Shown here: piece after piece, positions 62,265 through 64,000 of the stretch | Numbering within the stretch: position 1 is the stretch's first letter | Layout of the letters: each line of letters begins with the position of its first letter | Assembly (NCBI RefSeq): GCF_030538285.1 | Contig: NZ_JAUNUG010000007.1 | Span: 1 to 64,000, forward strand | Length of the DNA: 64,000 bases | Direction of reading: 5' to 3' | DNA from: Corynebacterium sp. | GTDB taxonomy: Bacteria > Actinomycetota > Actinomycetes > Mycobacteriales > Mycobacteriaceae | The notes under the pieces: generated by a model | Told to the model about the DNA's origin: nothing | Databases searched by the model: none | The model's input: only the letters and a program-made list of their open reading frames with translations | Translations under genes and position numbers: made by a program

Positions 62265-63536
62265 ATGCCGATGTGGCCTACTGCTGATGCCACCGCCGCC
62301 GAGCGGGCGGCGAAGACCCACCAGGACAAGACCGGAAATGCCCCCGCCCACGTGGCGAATGCCCCGGCGACCTGGCTGCTCATCGGTGAGCATGTCGACT
62401 ATTCCGGCGGTGTCGTCCTCGCGGCCCTGGCCGAGCACCAGGCGGCGGTGGCCGTCTCCCCGCGCACAGATGACCTGGTGAAGGTCACCAAGCTGGTCAC
62501 CGGACCGGCCGGGGTCACCGAGACCTCCGACGAGGTGAGCATGGGTGTGATCGGTGATCTAGCCGCCGCGCAGCAGCCGGGAATCGATGATCATGGCCGC
62601 CCCGAAACTCCTCCCACCCCGCCGGGGGGCCTGGCGGTGGAGCTGGCGGGCATTCTGTGGACGCTGATTAATCGTCAGCTGCTTTCCCGCGACACCGGTG
62701 GTGTGGACGTCACGATCATCAATGACATTCCCGACGGCGCTGGCCTGGGCGATGAAGCCGCCCGTGACGTCGCTTTTGTGCTCGCCGTGCTGGGTGATTG
62801 CGAAGAGCTGGATGATGCCCCCGGCCGCGCCCGGATCGCCGAGGTCTGTACCCAGGCAGCTGAGATGTTCTCCCCGGTGGCTCCGCTGCGCGCCCGCTAC
62901 ACGGCAGCGCTACGTGGGGCCGGGGACACGGTGTCGGTCATCGACTACGCCGATGGTTCCGTCACCCAGGCCCCGCATCCCCAGTCGGCGGACCTGGAGT
63001 TCTATGCCATCACAGTGGATAAGCCCCGGACCGATCGGGCGGAGGGTATTTCGCGTCGGCGTCGTTTCGTTGAGGAGGCGTGTCGTGCTTTCGGCACCGA
63101 ATCATTGCGTTTGCTTCCCGACGCCCCGCAGCGAGTCATCGAATGGCTGCAGGCTGTCCACAAGGTCCACGGCACGGACAACACCCCGGAGATCGGTGAG
63201 GCTGCTTCGTGGTTGGCCTTCGAGGAGCGGGAGACCGTACGCGCCCAGCGCCTGGCCCGCGCTCTGCGGGCACGCCGGACGGACGACATCTGGCCCCTGC
63301 TCGCCCAATCCCAGTCGGGCCTGACCGGGCCTTATGGTCTGCTCGGTTCCGAGGCGATGGTGCAGCTGTGCCTGGTCCGCGGTGCGCTGGGGGCGCGGGC
63401 GGCCTCCGCCGGCAACGTCGAGGCCGTCATCGCCGGGGTCGACGCCCGCCGCGCCGGGAACTTCACCCGCGATATGTCGGATGACGGGTTGGTCGTGGTG
63501 AAACTGGGTCGCGGGCAGGCCGCCAGCCGGGTCTAG
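62265..63536 (+). CDS. galactokinase-like GHMP protein with altered ATP loop
   Basis: The 423-residue protein follows the galactokinase order. The N-terminal sugar motif is L-I-G-E-H-V-D-Y-S-G-G (H-T-D-Y-N-G-G in true GalK). The ATP-binding loop reads P-D-G-A-G-L-G-D-E-A-A, where active GHMP kinases have P-x-G-x-G-L-S-S-S-A-A. The serines that hold the phosphates are gone. AAGGAG lies before the ATG. No other galactose gene is in view. It may be an inactive or re-purposed paralogue. Confidence 0.8.
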   Translation: MPMWPTADATAAERAAKTHQDKTGNAPAHVANAPATWLLIGEHVDYSGGVVLAALAEHQAAVAVSPRTDDLVKVTKLVTGPAGVTETSDEVSMGVIGDLAAAQQPGIDDHGRPETPPTPPGGLAVELAGILWTLINRQLLSRDTGGVDVTIINDIPDGAGLGDEAARDVAFVLAVLGDCEELDDAPGRARIAEVCTQAAEMFSPVAPLRARYTAALRGAGDTVSVIDYADGSVTQAPHPQSADLEFYAITVDKPRTDRAEGISRRRRFVEEACRAFGTESLRLLPDAPQRVIEWLQAVHKVHGTDNTPEIGEAASWLAFEERETVRAQRLARALRARRTDDIWPLLAQSQSGLTGPYGLLGSEAMVQLCLVRGALGARAASAGNVEAVIAGVDARRAGNFTRDMSDDGLVVVKLGRGQAASRV

Positions 63537-64000
63537 TCCGCCGGCCAGGCGAACGCGACGTCGCGCGTGTCCACATCGGCGCGCACCAGGGACACCCGGG
63601 TGCGGGTGCCCTGGGGCGGGGCGCCGATGGTGTCGGCCAGGACAGGCGGATCGGAGACGAAGATGCGGGCGCGCTCACGCTCCGCATCAGAGGTCAGCAC
63701 CACCGCATCGAAGTTGTGGCCCACCCAGGGGGCGAGGACGGTGGCTTCGGTGAGGTCCAGCGCGGCACGGTCGACGTTGTTCGCCAACGCGGAGGTGCGC
63801 CGCATGACATCGACAACCTCATCGGCACGTTCGCTCACCCACGCGGGGACGTCGTGCCCGGCGCAGTGTGCCAGGCAGTATTCGGTGGCGAAGCGGTCGA
63901 CAAGGCGGCGCAGCGGCGCGGTGACATGCGAGTAGTAGCCGCCGATGCCGGAATGGACCTCCGCCTCCCCGGCGGCGAGGTTGACGTAGCCGGAACCGCG
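63533..64000 (-). CDS. RNB-domain ribonuclease (RNase II/R family), C-terminal part only
   Basis: The gene enters from the right edge; its 5' part lies outside the window. The visible 155 codons include G-Y-Y-S-H-V-T-A-P-L-R-R-L-V-D-R-F, the C-terminal signature of RNB exoribonucleases, then a helical tail ending A-F-A-W-P-A-D. Its stop overlaps the galactokinase-like stop by 4 bases. The same gene pair occurs in C. glutamicum. Confidence 0.88.
   Translation of the reverse strand, partial: RGSGYVNLAAGEAEVHSGIGGYYSHVTAPLRRLVDRFATEYCLAHCAGHDVPAWVSERADEVVDVMRRTSALANNVDRAALDLTEATVLAPWVGHNFDAVVLTSDAERERARIFVSDPPVLADTIGAPPQGTRTRVSLVRADVDTRDVAFAWPAD

Overview
The window is chromosomal DNA from a high-GC actinobacterium. 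It is almost certainly a Corynebacterium. The qcrCAB/ctaE/ctaF/ctaC respiratory block followed by ltsA-type asnB, an A-type Fe-S carrier, ilvE, pepA, aceF (three lipoyl domains), lipB, lipA, a DUF4191 gene, a sucE-like exporter, glnA, thrC, glnE and glnA2 follows the order known from Corynebacterium glutamicum. Unlike C. glutamicum it carries gcvP-gcvT-gcvH, inserted between aceF and lipB. The species cannot be fixed from the sequence alone.

Layout. 1-1186: first codons of an NlpC/P60-type gene on the minus strand behind a c-di-AMP (ydaO-type) riboswitch, then a non-coding stretch with three copies of a palindrome-rich 120-122 bp repeat. 1187-7656 (minus): cytochrome bc1-aa3 supercomplex genes in two transcription units, each with a GlxR-like site upstream. 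8044-15329: asparagine synthetase, Fe-S carrier, a DUF3043 protein, a lone cobT, ilvE, pepA and a small conserved gene. 15435-23803: the lipoate block, in which aceF and gcvH need lipoyl groups and lipB/lipA make them. 23837-28503: DUF4191, sucE-like exporter, RDD protein and glnA. 28663-35040: small regulators, a divergent operator, an FMN reductase and a zinc/manganese ABC importer. 35238-38735: an ornithine-cyclodeaminase-family gene in an operon with a second glnA, then a 50-residue membrane peptide and a PhnA-like protein. 38741-46417: a nested inverted repeat, a NUDIX hydrolase, and a tightly overlapping minus-strand set (thrC, acidic mini-protein, exported serine protease, 1050-residue exonuclease/BRCT/HTH protein), then an MFS transporter. 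46495-53143: an exported esterase-like protein, an AT-rich regulatory region and a two-gene operon of a Pls/PosA-type (poly-amino-acid) synthetase and a DUF418 membrane protein. 53140-64000: AAA ATPase, glnE, glnA2, DUF2786, CYTH-CHAD, a degenerate galactokinase and a truncated RNB ribonuclease.

Two signals go beyond ordinary annotation. First, a 13-mer, GCTTATCGACGCC, occurs exactly ten times in either orientation, with about ten further one-mismatch copies. It appears in coding sequence in several reading frames and in terminator-like hairpins, a pattern like the DNA uptake sequences of Neisseria or Haemophilus. Second, the Pls/PosA-type synthetase operon is a candidate for an undescribed poly-amino-acid product.

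Many genes here appear to have leaderless transcripts. A -10-like hexamer sits exactly 7 nt before the ATG/GTG in at least twelve cases, and this was used to choose starts.
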